Source: Candidatus Zipacnadia bacterium
GTDB taxonomy: Bacteria; Armatimonadota; Zipacnadia; Zipacnadales; Zipacnadaceae
Assembly: GCA_029820565.1 (NCBI GenBank)
Contig: JALGUR010000008.1
Coordinates: 1-49,736 of the forward strand
Length of the DNA stretch: 49,736 nt
Direction: 5' to 3'
Shown here: piece by piece, positions 19,044 to 27,339 of the stretch
Numbering within the stretch: the first letter of the stretch is position 1
Layout of the letters: every line of letters begins with the position of its first letter
Made by a program: the position numbers and the translations under genes
The notes under the pieces: model-generated
Told to the model about the DNA's origin: nothing
The model's database searches: none
Seen by the model: the letters and a program-made list of their open reading frames with translations, nothing else

Positions 19044-20384
19044 TTATGCTCTCCTTTCCTCGTTCAGTTCAGTTATGGGAGCGAATGCGTCCGCAGGTAA
19101 GTGTATTCCTTCGGCCTCCAATATATCTATAAACAAGGGTCGTACGCCAGTGGGGGTATGCTTGCCCAAGACTCTACCGTCCTCGCCAATGCCCTCGCGC
19201 TGGAAAACGAATATGTCCTGCATAACCATGCCCTTACCTTCCATCCTCTGGACCTCGGTGATGGAGGTTATACGGCGAGAACCGTCCCGTAGCCGGCTTT
19301 GGTGTACAATTATATGCAAAGCGGCAACAATCTGTTTGCGTATGGCTTCAGAGGGTAATTCCATTCCTGCCATTAAGACCATTGTTTCCAACCGGGCCAA
19401 TGCGTCTCGGGCACTGTTGGCGTGAAGGGTACTCAGCGAGCCATCGTGGCCGGTGTTCATCGCCTGGAGCATATCCAGCGCCTCCGCTCCGCGCACCTCA
19501 CCAATAATTATGCGATCAGGACGCATGCGCAGCGAGTTTCTCACCAACTGGCGGATAGTAATTTCCCCTTTGCCCTCCACATTAGGTGGTCGGCTCTCCA
19601 AAGTTATTACGTGGTTCTGTTGCAGCTGCAATTCGGCGGCATCCTCAATGGTAACAATGCGCTCGTCGCTAGGGATGAAAGAGGAAAGCACATTGAGGGT
19701 GGTTGTTTTGCCACTGCCCGTCCCCCCTGAGACGAGGATATTGAGTCGGGCTTGCACACACGCCTCCAGGAATTGTCGCATCTGCTCGGACAAAGTACTG
19801 AAGGAGACCAGATCATCGGCGGTCAACGGATCGGCAGCGAATTTGCGTATCGTTACACACGGCCCCTTCACTGACAGGGGCGGAATGATAGCATTGACCC
19901 GCGACCCGTCAGGCAGACGGGCGTCAACCATAGGCATACTCTCGTCCAATCGGCGCCCTAAAGGGGCAATGATTTTTTCAATAATCCGCATCACATGGCC
20001 ATCGTCGGCAAATTTGCAGTCAGTTAGTTTAATCTTCCCATCTCTCTCGATGAACACGTGCTGAGGACCATTGACCATAATTTCAGTAATATCAGGGTCA
20101 TCCAGAAGGGTCTGGATAGGACCGTAGCCGAGTACTTCGTAGCCAACCTGTTGCTCGACCTCCCGCTGAGTGCGTGAACCCAGCGACAATCCTGCCTCAG
20201 CCGCTACCTGTTCAGTGAGATATGCGATGCGCTCGGCTAACTGCGCTCGGGTCATTGTCTGGAGTACCGAGAACTCGGTCTCAGCCAGCAACTTGCGATG
20301 TACTGACCTCTTGAGTCGGTCAATCGCAGTCAGTTCTGTGGCATCCTGAATCTCTTGTGTCTCAGCAAGTGTCTCGATGTTCAT
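19044..20384 (-). CDS. tadA: Tad/CpaF-type secretion ATPase TadA
   Basis: This 446-aa ATPase of the VirB11/CpaF family powers Flp pilus polymerisation at the inner membrane. The N-terminal domain (about 1-180) precedes the Walker A loop GGTGSGKTT (220-228), the Asp box TIEDAAELQL, the Walker B region IIIGEVRG and the His box TGHDGSLSTLHAN. These are all intact. The start codon overlaps the tadZ stop as ATGA, so the two are coupled. The length is typical. Confidence 0.97.
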   Translation of the reverse strand: MNIETLAETQEIQDATELTAIDRLKRSVHRKLLAETEFSVLQTMTRAQLAERIAYLTEQVAAEAGLSLGSRTQREVEQQVGYEVLGYGPIQTLLDDPDITEIMVNGPQHVFIERDGKIKLTDCKFADDGHVMRIIEKIIAPLGRRLDESMPMVDARLPDGSRVNAIIPPLSVKGPCVTIRKFAADPLTADDLVSFSTLSEQMRQFLEACVQARLNILVSGGTGSGKTTTLNVLSSFIPSDERIVTIEDAAELQLQQNHVITLESRPPNVEGKGEITIRQLVRNSLRMRPDRIIIGEVRGAEALDMLQAMNTGHDGSLSTLHANSARDALARLETMVLMAGMELPSEAIRKQIVAALHIIVHQSRLRDGSRRITSITEVQRMEGKGMVMQDIFVFQREGIGEDGRVLGKHTPTGVRPLFIDILEAEGIHLPADAFAPITELNEERRA

Positions 20385-21559
20385 CTATCTGCCCCTTGGG
20401 GCAATTCAGCAACTATTGTCCGTGCGAGTTTGCGAATACCACTGGCTATTGCCGACCTCGGCGCTCCAAGCACCACTGGTACTCCTTCGTTAAGGGCACC
20501 GGTGGTGGTAGCCACATCTTCAGGTATCTGGGCGGCCGGAGGCCGTTTGACAGCCTGCTGTAAGTCGGAAAGACTGAAGGGGCTGCTATTACCACTACGG
20601 TTTACCACCAATTTGACGCGCTCCGGCGGCATCTTCATATCCGTTAGGCTCGCCAGCAGAGTCGTAGTGTCGCGGATAGCGGCTAAGTCCAGCAGATAAG
20701 TAACTACAATTATGTAGTTGCACCGCGAGAATATGTAGGTGCTGACCGCCTCCAGTAACGGGGGAATGTCAAAGACCACAAAGCGGTAGCTGCGCCGTAG
20801 GATGCCCAATAAATCAGCCAAATAAGGAATGGTGATGTCACCCGAGTCGGGAGCGATGCCTCCGGAACGGGGCGCCGCCAACACCTTCAAGCCGCAACTG
20901 TGCCGCTGGAGGTGTGACTCCACTAAGTCGGGGTCAAGCTCATCGTACGAAGCCAGTTCCGCAATGCCCCTACTCTGAGGCAGGTCCAACATCAAAGTAG
21001 CATCCCCGTATTGACCGATGAATTCTACGAGAACTACCTGCCCCGGGAATTGCTGCTGCAAACACACCGCCATATTGGTAGCGATAGTAGTTTTACCTAT
21101 CCCCCCTTTGGCCCCGGTCACTGCAATGGTTACCGGCATCTTAGTCGGATCGCTGATCAACTCGTACTCCGACTGCTGCTTGCATTCTTTCAGGCCTGCT
21201 ACTTCACGAACTATCTCCGCCAACTTATCGGCGGCGGTCGTGGTCACTATCACTGCCCGGGCCCCGGCGCGCATAGCCCGGCGCTGGGACTCCGGAGATT
21301 CTTGCCCGCTATCCAGCAGGATTACGCATGCGGTCTCCGGCGAAGCCATCGCCGCCATCTGACAAGCCTCAAACCCATTCATCCCGGGCAGGTCAGCGTG
21401 GATTAGCGCCACATCCGGGCGCAGTTGCGCTGTTATCTGGGCTACTTCCAGCCCATCGCGGGCATAGCCTACTATCTCTATCTCCTCGCTATCCCCTAAT
21501 TTGTCAGCAAGCTGCTGCGCTTGACCGGGTTGGTTCTCTGAAATTAGCAGGCTTATCAT
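20381..21559 (-). CDS. tadZ: Pilus localisation ATPase TadZ/CpaE with pseudo-receiver domain
   Basis: This is a 392-aa protein. Residues 1-122 form a receiver-like domain, but the phospho-acceptor position holds His54 (ALIHADLPG, against VLLDLMLP in the regulator at 13743-14477), the acidic pair is reduced to Glu8, and the conserved Lys is Thr. It therefore cannot be phosphorylated in the usual way, as in described TadZ proteins. Residues about 143-392 form a ParA/MinD ATPase with deviant Walker A AKGGIGKTT (150-158). The family marks the pilus assembly site at the membrane or pole. It is coupled to tadA downstream. Confidence 0.93.
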   Translation of the reverse strand: MISLLISENQPGQAQQLADKLGDSEEIEIVGYARDGLEVAQITAQLRPDVALIHADLPGMNGFEACQMAAMASPETACVILLDSGQESPESQRRAMRAGARAVIVTTTAADKLAEIVREVAGLKECKQQSEYELISDPTKMPVTIAVTGAKGGIGKTTIATNMAVCLQQQFPGQVVLVEFIGQYGDATLMLDLPQSRGIAELASYDELDPDLVESHLQRHSCGLKVLAAPRSGGIAPDSGDITIPYLADLLGILRRSYRFVVFDIPPLLEAVSTYIFSRCNYIIVVTYLLDLAAIRDTTTLLASLTDMKMPPERVKLVVNRSGNSSPFSLSDLQQAVKRPPAAQIPEDVATTTGALNEGVPVVLGAPRSAIASGIRKLARTIVAELPQGADR

Positions 21560-21573
21560 AACCGTCTTTGCTC

Positions 21574-23421
21574 CTAATCGCCGGTAATCTCCGGTTCGGT
21601 GGCCCCGGGAATTCCCTGCGGTCCTCCTTGCATGATTTGTGGTGTAACTATAATAATCAGTTCGGTCTTGCCTTCTTGGAATTGCTTGTGCTTAAACAAA
21701 TTTCCAATGACGGGAAGGTCGCCCAGAATTGGTATCTTGTTAACAACCGTGGACTGCTCACGCGATATTAGTCCCGCGATGATCAAGGGCGTGTCATTAT
21801 CAACGGTTACTGTAGTATCGGTCTTTCGGGTTCGGAAGGCCGGCACATTCAGACCTTGTATAGCCACTTGCGTGGCCAAGTCAATTGAGGATACTTCCGG
21901 CACCACCCTCAGCCTAATCCTCTCATCCGGCAGTATCTCAGGAGTAATCTTTAAGACCACACCATATTCCTTATAGTCAATACCTATGGTGGCCACACCG
22001 GCCTGCACCTGAGGTACCGGAATCGGCACCTCGCCCCCCACTAACATAGAGGCTTCCTCGCCATCATCCACCAGAAGATTGGGCTCGGAGAGGATTCTGG
22101 CCGAATTGTCGTTCACTAACGCTTCTATCTGCGCGCCTATGGGGTCAACACCTCCGCGGGGGGCGTCCTCCACTTGTACCACAAAGGGCTGAGCCCGGAA
22201 CGCTTCACTTTCCTCAATTTGCCCCCAATTAATCCCGATACTTTCCCCGCTACCTCGGTTTATCTCTACAACTTTCGCCCGGACCAGCACTTGTCGCTTG
22301 CGGGGGTCGGCTATGGAAGTTAAGTTCACTATGTTCGTTTGAGGTTCAAATAGGCTGATGAGTTTATTGACTTGCTCGGCTTTTTCCTCGTCAGCCACTG
22401 TCCCCTCAACCGCCAAGGCTTTGCCCTCAATTACCTTCACTTGCACCCTGTCGTCCAGAGCCGCTTGCAGCAGGTCCCGTTGGGCAGCCAGGGGCACCTT
22501 GGGTTGGTCGGAGATGGTGACCAGATTGATAACCTCAGCCTCCTTGTCAAAAGCGGCCAACAGTTGGTCCACGCGCTGCTTGGCCACTTCATCGGGCGCT
22601 TCTCCCTCCACCACTACAGTCTCCCCCTTGAGCGCCCACACTTGGTAATCAGGTCCAATGGCCATGGCTATCTGCTCTACCGGCAGCGCGGCCCCGTTTG
22701 GGCCTAGCGTCACCAGATTGCTGATCTTAACCTCATTGCTGGCTGCCTCCACAATCCTACTCACTCTGTCAGCTTCAGCCTGCGTCTCAACCTGTCCCAT
22801 CATCAATACTGTTGCATTATCCCACACCACATAGGTAAACTTATCCCCCAACAACACCCGCAGAGCCTGGACACGCCGCTGAGCGGGACTGAGTCCGGCG
22901 CCCTCCATTGTGACCAAGTTTATCACTTCCACCTGCTCGGCGAGGCCATCAACTATTCGATTGACCCGTTCTAATTCTCCTTGGTCAGCTACCTGTCCGT
23001 CTACCAATAGGGTCCCGCTATCCACTACTCGGTAGTAGAACTGGTCGCCCAGGATCTGGCGGAGTCTTTGGGCTAATTGCTGGGCCTCCTGACTGGCAGT
23101 GACTACTACGGCAAATTCGTGCCGTCCCTGACTATCCCACACGTACACTTTGGTACGCCCGGGCTGCTTGGCATAAACCACCAGTTCATTAAGCGAAGAG
23201 ACCATCACATCGGCCACCGCCGGATCAATCACTGCCGCCCGGTGCATTCGCTGAAACGGGAGCACAGTGCTGCCCCCCTCCTTGAGAACTAAGGCACGGC
23301 TGGCGGCTCCGGCGGCCGGGACCCAAACCAGCATAGCCAGCAACACTACGCTCCATAGGTAAAGGCACCGGGTCGGGTGAATTGCTGAATTGTGCGTTGA
23401 TTGGCGAGTGTATTTCATCAT
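21574..23421 (-). CDS. cpaC: Tad outer-membrane secretin CpaC/RcpA with four BON-like repeats
   Basis: This 615-aa protein has a signal sequence (hydrophobic about 21-40, ending AAGAAS) and an N-terminal pilus-assembly domain (about 42-110). Then come four BON-like repeats, recognisable by a recurring LVDG/MMG/VEG QV...AEVDRVNRIV core followed by VINLVT; these cover about 110-375. The secretin core follows (about 380-600), with SEPNLLVDDGEEA, GGEVPIPV and IPILGDLPVIGNLFK. Secretins form the outer-membrane pore for the pilus, so a diderm envelope is implied. Most CpaC proteins carry one BON region; four is expanded. The gene lies between cpaB and tadZ on the same strand. Confidence 0.95.
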   Translation of the reverse strand: MMKYTRQSTHNSAIHPTRCLYLWSVVLLAMLVWVPAAGAASRALVLKEGGSTVLPFQRMHRAAVIDPAVADVMVSSLNELVVYAKQPGRTKVYVWDSQGRHEFAVVVTASQEAQQLAQRLRQILGDQFYYRVVDSGTLLVDGQVADQGELERVNRIVDGLAEQVEVINLVTMEGAGLSPAQRRVQALRVLLGDKFTYVVWDNATVLMMGQVETQAEADRVSRIVEAASNEVKISNLVTLGPNGAALPVEQIAMAIGPDYQVWALKGETVVVEGEAPDEVAKQRVDQLLAAFDKEAEVINLVTISDQPKVPLAAQRDLLQAALDDRVQVKVIEGKALAVEGTVADEEKAEQVNKLISLFEPQTNIVNLTSIADPRKRQVLVRAKVVEINRGSGESIGINWGQIEESEAFRAQPFVVQVEDAPRGGVDPIGAQIEALVNDNSARILSEPNLLVDDGEEASMLVGGEVPIPVPQVQAGVATIGIDYKEYGVVLKITPEILPDERIRLRVVPEVSSIDLATQVAIQGLNVPAFRTRKTDTTVTVDNDTPLIIAGLISREQSTVVNKIPILGDLPVIGNLFKHKQFQEGKTELIIIVTPQIMQGGPQGIPGATEPEITGD

Positions 23422-23468
23422 TAGTCAGCCTCCTTGGCGCTTATGATGTGGGCTGCGTCTATATCTGC

Positions 23469-24395
23469 TTATGGTGCTACGATTTCCCGCTCGGGACCGC
23501 GAATGACCTCGACAGTAGGGCGGGAAGGCTGTTTCGCTTCTATTGGGACTAATGTCGGCCCTCCTTCAATTAGCCCGGGCCTAGCCATCAAGGACGGCAT
23601 AGGCTGCTGCTCACCAGCCACTTGCGGGGGCCGCTCTTCTGCCACCTCCTTCTCAAGGTACTCGGCTCCGACAACGCTGATAATATCGGTAGGTTTCAGG
23701 GGCCGATATTCTCCATCGCCTTTGCGGCGCAACGCCAGGCGGATCGTCCCCTTCGCGTCACTGACGATTAGTTTCTGGGCGTCCTCAGGAGTTACGGCCA
23801 GGGTCGCGTTAGGCTGGGCCTTGGCTTCGGGCTTCTTCTCCCCTTCTTTCTCCTCGGTCTCCTTCTTGCTAACTATGGTTGTCTCACCCAGTGCCAATAG
23901 TTCCACATTCTGTAATACAGTACGAGCGACTACAGTCTTGGCCACATCAAAAGTAGCAACTACATCTACACGGTCTCCGGGCTGCAGGAAACCAGCCACA
24001 CCAGTGATGGGATCCAGAGCTACCGTCACTGCCCGCATGCCTTCAGGGACCACGTACGAGAGGTCTACGCCTCCCCTCTGAGAGGCCATTTGGGATAGTT
24101 TAATAGGCTGGCCAGCCGGGAGGTTCTCTTTCGGTATATCACCTTCAATTTGGCTAATGTCGTGCACGGCACCCGGCGGCGCTTCGTCTTCTGATATCTG
24201 TTGTGCTTTGAGCATCTCTGACTTAATAATCGTACCGGCCTCAATCGTTTGGACTGGCGTTACTATTTGTACTTGTACCTTTGGCGATGGTGCTTGCTGT
24301 TTTTGCAGGCCACTGAGGTAGAAGTAAGTCAGCAGAGCGGCCAGCACTCCACACACTACGGCGATCGTTATTGCCAACCGTCGGGTCATCTTCAT
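23469..24395 (-). CDS. cpaB: Flp pilus assembly protein CpaB/RcpC
   Basis: This 308-aa protein has a single N-terminal membrane segment (about 8-27). An SAF-like domain follows (about 45-110; VQTIEAGTIIKSEML ... LPAGQPI), then the RcpC/CpaB core (VALDPITGVAGFLQPGDRVDVVATF) and a charged region rich in Glu and Lys (about 175-195). The family works in the periplasm with the secretin. The ribosome site is AAGGGGGATC before the ATG. It is the first gene downstream of an internal promoter at 24476-24504. Confidence 0.94.
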   Translation of the reverse strand: MKMTRRLAITIAVVCGVLAALLTYFYLSGLQKQQAPSPKVQVQIVTPVQTIEAGTIIKSEMLKAQQISEDEAPPGAVHDISQIEGDIPKENLPAGQPIKLSQMASQRGGVDLSYVVPEGMRAVTVALDPITGVAGFLQPGDRVDVVATFDVAKTVVARTVLQNVELLALGETTIVSKKETEEKEGEKKPEAKAQPNATLAVTPEDAQKLIVSDAKGTIRLALRRKGDGEYRPLKPTDIISVVGAEYLEKEVAEERPPQVAGEQQPMPSLMARPGLIEGGPTLVPIEAKQPSRPTVEVIRGPEREIVAP

Positions 24396-24475
24396 GATGA
24401 GCGATCCCCCTTATGTTATGCATTAGATGTTGCGGTGTAGTTGGGTACTTATTTATTATACCACAATTCCTCCTT

Positions 24476-24504
24476 TATATAACACAATGTTACCTCTATG
24501 TCAA
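24476..24504 (-). promoter_or_regulatory. Internal sigma-70-type promoter before cpaB
   Basis: On the minus strand, TTGACA (24504-24499), a 17-bp spacer and TATATA (24481-24476) lie about 80 bp upstream of cpaB. A second possible start is an extended -10 TGGTATAAT with TATAAT at 24460-24455. It would let the assembly genes cpaB-tadC be expressed apart from the pilin genes. Confidence 0.75.
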
Positions 24505-24555
24505 GTACTAAGGTACGATAGAGCCCAATAACTGGCCTAATGTCTGTGTCAATCT

Positions 24556-24888
24556 TTATCTAATATAAGTGCGTCCCGGAGCGAGACTGGGCCACGACAA
24601 AGTGACACCAACCCCGCCCCGGGCGGGGGGGAAACTCAAAATTCCCCAATACCTATTTATAAGTATGATATGAGTATCTGCATCATCAATAACATTGCCC
24701 ACCTCGAGGGACTGTATCGGACGGCGAGTAACCAACAGCACTGTCCATACCAGCATAGAACCATTCTGAGGAGACAGTCTACCAGGTCGTGCGGGGCCCG
24801 CCGGGACTTGGGCTATCCCGGCCGTGGTGGCGGCGGTGATGTTGACATTTTGCCAATTGAGCACAACAGTCCCCCCTACTTTGATCAT
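24556..24888 (-). CDS. Hypothetical protein coupled to TadE
   Basis: This 110-aa frame begins with an ATG whose A is the last base of the TadE stop (TAATG), a classic coupling arrangement. I do not recognise the sequence. It has no clear membrane segment, a modest hydrophobic stretch (SMLVWTVLLV, near 44-53) and otherwise beta-like composition. By position it could hold a TadF/TadG-like role, but no TadG signature is present. Being so tightly placed within the pilus operon supports a real gene with a pilus-related role. Confidence 0.6.
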   Translation of the reverse strand: MIKVGGTVVLNWQNVNITAATTAGIAQVPAGPARPGRLSPQNGSMLVWTVLLVTRRPIQSLEVGNVIDDADTHIILINRYWGILSFPPARGGVGVTLSWPSLAPGRTYIR

Positions 24889-25400
24889 TACTCCCGGCGC
24901 ATTGTCATCTGCGCTGTGAGCGTTATTGTCTGACCACCGGGTTCATCAGCGAGGTGAGAAAACAGTCCTCCGGTTGCCAACTGATGAGGGTAGGTAACCA
25001 GTACTCGGATTTGAGAGCCTGTGGGAGCGTCGTTTTGGACATAACCACCACTGCTCATGTCACCGAGAGTGTACCACGAGCTCCACTCGGACGAGTAAGT
25101 CCGATATTCTAACTGGATCTGCAACTCTTCAGTACTCAGGCCCGATAGGCTATCCTCAATGCGGTTGCAAATATCAGTAGTACTGGCTGCTACCGCCGCC
25201 GCCCGCACTCCCTCGCGCGCCCCCTGTTTCAGCCCGAGAAGTTCTCTGAATATCAAACCAAACTCAATAATCCCAAATAACAGCACGGCCAGTATCGGCG
25301 CTACTATGGCCATCTCCACAGTCACGGTTCCCAGAGTCGTACGCCGCCGTACTTTCAGACCACTTTCTTCATGAGATGAAGTTGCCACAGTCATTGTCAT
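24888..25400 (-). CDS. tadE: TadE-like pseudopilin
   Basis: This 170-aa protein has a charged N-terminus (about 1-24), then TLGTVTVEMAIVAPILAVLL with the pseudopilin-type E in VEM and a single membrane helix (about 28-52), followed by a periplasmic domain of about 115 residues. This matches TadE-like minor pilins, which are processed by TadV and needed for Flp pilus formation. It overlaps the next ORF by one base. It lies 22 bp downstream of tadV, in the same operon. Confidence 0.9.
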   Translation of the reverse strand: MTMTVATSSHEESGLKVRRRTTLGTVTVEMAIVAPILAVLLFGIIEFGLIFRELLGLKQGAREGVRAAAVAASTTDICNRIEDSLSGLSTEELQIQLEYRTYSSEWSSWYTLGDMSSGGYVQNDAPTGSQIRVLVTYPHQLATGGLFSHLADEPGGQTITLTAQMTMRRE

Positions 25401-25422
25401 TATCCCCTTGTACTGTCCCTCC

Positions 25423-25941
25423 CTACAATTTCACAACCGCCATAGCTACTATCGTGCCCAGCGCAATAGCTATAGCGTAAGGTAGTCGCGGACCGCTACT
25501 GTCGTGGTCCATCTGCATCGGGACCTTCTGGGCTACTCGCAAGTAACAAGTAGCTACCAAGGACCTTAGTTTAGCTATTAGTATGCCGTGGTAGACAGCA
25601 GTAACTACGGCCAGAATCGCCCCTATTGCCGCTGTAGCCACTATTGTCCACAGCAAGAATATCGGACCTTGCAACGCGCCTACCGCTATTAGTAATTTGA
25701 TGTCACCGCCCCCTAAAATTCGTCCCAGACACGCACTGACCAAAAAGACGCCCAAGCCGACTGCGATACCTTCTACGCTAACCACCAATCCTGCCATACC
25801 CCCGGCTATTGAGTTAAGTATTAGTCCTAATAAAAGCCCCGGCAGGGTAACTGCGTTGAAGATTTTGCCCCAGCGCACGTCAGTATAGACCGCTATTGCA
25901 GCCATAATGAGTGTAGCACCGAATGCAATTAGTTCTATCAT
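25423..25941 (-). CDS. tadV: Prepilin peptidase TadV/CpaA (A24 family)
   Basis: This 172-aa membrane aspartic peptidase of the short A24B type lacks the N-methylation domain. The two catalytic aspartates are Asp21 (VYTDVRWGKI) and Asp80 (GGGDIKLL), both in their expected membrane-edge contexts. It is hydrophobic throughout, with about five or six TM helices. It cleaves the leader of Flp pilins and TadE pseudopilins after Gly. It lies between the pilin array and tadE. Confidence 0.93.
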   Translation of the reverse strand: MIELIAFGATLIMAAIAVYTDVRWGKIFNAVTLPGLLLGLILNSIAGGMAGLVVSVEGIAVGLGVFLVSACLGRILGGGDIKLLIAVGALQGPIFLLWTIVATAAIGAILAVVTAVYHGILIAKLRSLVATCYLRVAQKVPMQMDHDSSGPRLPYAIAIALGTIVAMAVVKL

Positions 25942-25976
25942 TAGTAATAACCCTTAGAGTTGTTGTTGACAGGACA

Positions 25977-26008
25977 GAGAGGATAGTGACCCTCGCGCTT
26001 ATCCTCTC
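25977..26008. repeat. Hairpin upstream of tadV
   Basis: GAGAGGATA/TATCCTCTC makes a perfect 9-bp stem with a 14-nt loop, 36 bases upstream of the tadV start on the transcribed minus strand. No T-run follows. It may stabilise or process the pilin mRNA. Confidence 0.5.
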
Positions 26009-26040
26009 CGCCCCGCTTCGCCCGCGTTCGTTCGCTGGCG

Positions 26041-26271
26041 TTATGTGTGCTGCTCAGCAAACCAAACCTGTCCGGGCTGTTGGTGGCTCCGACCCAATGC
26101 CGGTGTGATCGGAAGCAATTGCAGTATCTGTGACTGTTTACTGTATTCTTTAGGCTGGTGCATAGCATGCTGCTGCATCAACTTTTGCCATTGATTCCAA
26201 CAGTACTGTATACATTGTGCGATAACTGCTTCTTTTAGTTCTGCCGTGCGTCGTCGCCACATGAAAGTCAT
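26041..26271 (-). CDS. Possible small basic protein in the pilin region
   Basis: This 76-aa frame starts 24 bases after the divergent pilin's stop, preceded by a purine-rich stretch (GAAAGAAGAAG). It is Gln/His/Arg-rich (MTFMWRRRTAELKEAV...), with no signal peptide, membrane segment or recognised family. Position and ribosome site are the only support; a chance ORF is possible. Confidence 0.35.
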   Translation of the reverse strand: MTFMWRRRTAELKEAVIAQCIQYCWNQWQKLMQQHAMHQPKEYSKQSQILQLLPITPALGRSHQQPGQVWFAEQHT

Positions 26272-26295
26272 CTTCTTCTTTCTACAGTACGTCCC

Positions 26296-26472
26296 TCAAC
26301 CGCCAGCCACGTCGAAGGCATTCGAGGCTCGCCATATGACGGTCCTCACCGAGCAGCCGAAGCCGCGCCAGGTGAAGACCAGTGCTGCTAATAGTAAGGC
26401 CAACAGTAGAGCGTATTCTACCGTCGCCACGGCGTCCTCATCTTTGTATAGTGTCTTCAGAGTCTCGAACAT
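26296..26472 (-). CDS. Divergent Flp-type pilin
   Basis: This 58-aa ORF shares the Flp core (LYKDEDAVATVEYALLLALL) with the three pilins upstream, but the cleavage-site Gly-Leu pair is replaced by Ala-Val. The C-terminal half differs: RGFGCSVRTVIWRASNAFDVAGG, with a Cys and several Arg, in place of the Ser-rich tail. It has a membrane-type helix at about 18-35. The ribosome site is GGAGAG. It lies beyond a 14-bp hairpin, so it is probably less expressed: a minor or tip pilin, or a decaying copy. Confidence 0.75.
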   Translation of the reverse strand: MFETLKTLYKDEDAVATVEYALLLALLLAALVFTWRGFGCSVRTVIWRASNAFDVAGG

Positions 26473-26502
26473 CGTTCTGGTCTCTCCAAACGATTGGGTG
26501 CT

Positions 26503-26534
26503 CCGGGGTTGAATGTGGTGACATTCAACCCCGG
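26503..26534 (-). terminator. Intercistronic hairpin after the three major pilins
   Basis: This is a perfect 14-bp stem CCGGGGTTGAATGT/ACATTCAACCCCGG with a 4-nt loop, between pilin 3 and the divergent pilin. No T-run follows, so it is more likely an attenuator or mRNA-stabilising stem that raises pilin over downstream expression than a full terminator. Confidence 0.7.
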
Positions 26535-26580
26535 TTCACCTGAACTGGCTAGGACCAACTGGTCACGTTTGGTCATGACA

Positions 26581-26754
26581 CTACGAGGTGCCACTAGCGG
26601 CATCAAAGGCGCTGCTGGAACTGGTTACTGCACTCTGCACCTTCGCGCCGAAAGCGCTCCAGACGCCAATGGCGGCCACGACCAGCAGCGCCAGAAGCAG
26701 CGCGTACTCTACCGTGGTCAGGCCTTCCTCGTCTTTCCACAGGGTTGTTAGCAT
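26581..26754 (-). CDS. flp: Flp/Fap pilin, copy 3
   Basis: This is a 57-aa prepilin. The short leader MLTTLWKDEEG precedes the TadV cleavage point, then LTTVEYALLLALLVVAAIGV carries the conserved Glu-Tyr and the single hydrophobic helix that packs in the pilus fibre. The tail is Ser-rich (AVTSSSSAFDAASGTS). Ribosome site GGGAGGT. It is nearly identical to copies 1 and 2, indicating recent tandem duplication. Confidence 0.93.
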   Translation of the reverse strand: MLTTLWKDEEGLTTVEYALLLALLVVAAIGVWSAFGAKVQSAVTSSSSAFDAASGTS

Positions 26755-26866
26755 TTTCTTGTACCTCCCTCTTTGCTTAGTTTGGCTTATTTGTCGCGAC
26801 CCTCATATTATCAAGGGGGACTGCGGTCTGACTCAGATGTTCTTGCCCTCGACCATTCCCGAACCC

Positions 26867-27040
26867 TTAACTGGTACCGGAAGCGGTATCAAAGGCACTG
26901 GAAGAGCTGCTTACCGAACTCTGCACCTTCGAGCCGAAGGCGCTCCATACTCCGATGGCTGCCACGACCAGCAGCGCCAGGAGTAAGGCATACTCTACCG
27001 TGGTCAGACCCTCTTCGTCTTTCCACAAGGTTGTCAGCAT
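26867..27040 (-). CDS. flp: Flp/Fap pilin, copy 2
   Basis: This is a 57-aa prepilin with leader MLTTLWKDEEG, cleavage before LTTVEYALLL, one hydrophobic helix and a Ser-rich tail ending FDTASGTS. Ribosome site AAGGAGGT. It lies 116 bp from copy 1 and 112 bp from copy 3. It differs from copy 3 at a handful of residues in the C-terminal part (for example Ser/Ala and Ser/Thr exchanges). Confidence 0.93.
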   Translation of the reverse strand: MLTTLWKDEEGLTTVEYALLLALLVVAAIGVWSAFGSKVQSSVSSSSSAFDTASGTS

Positions 27041-27156
27041 CTTTCTCTACCTCCTTATCTTATTCGTCTGGGCTACTCATCGCGGTCGTAGTGTGTGCGA
27101 CTCCGACCGCGGTCCCCCCTTGCAGTGCTTTGCACCCTTGACCAGTCTGGCCGCTC

Positions 27157-27339
27157 TTAACTGGTGCCAGTAGCAGTGTCAAAGGCGCTGGAGGAGCTAC
27201 TAACCGAACTCTGGATCTTCGACCCGAAGGCACTCCAGACCCCGATAGCGGCTACTACCAGTAGAGCCAGAAGCAGCGCGTACTCCACCGTGGTCAGGCC
27301 CTCTTCGTCAGCCCACAACATCTTCATCGCCTTAGTCAT
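27157..27339 (-). CDS. flp: Flp/Fap pilin, copy 1
   Basis: This is a 60-aa prepilin starting at the ATG at 27339 after AAAGGAGGGG; the longer open frame to 27519 is not used. Leader MTKAMKMLWADEEG, then LTTVEYALLLALLVVAAIGV and the tail SSVSSSSSAFDTATGTS. Flp pilins polymerise into the Tad adhesion pilus after TadV processing. It is the first full pilin downstream of the strong promoter at 27699-27727. Confidence 0.93.
   Translation of the reverse strand: MTKAMKMLWADEEGLTTVEYALLLALLVVAAIGVWSAFGSKIQSSVSSSSSAFDTATGTS

Noticed and set aside
26588-27173. Plus-strand ORFs across the pilin region
   Set aside because: They are complements of the minus-strand Flp pilin genes, which have clear motifs and ribosome sites.
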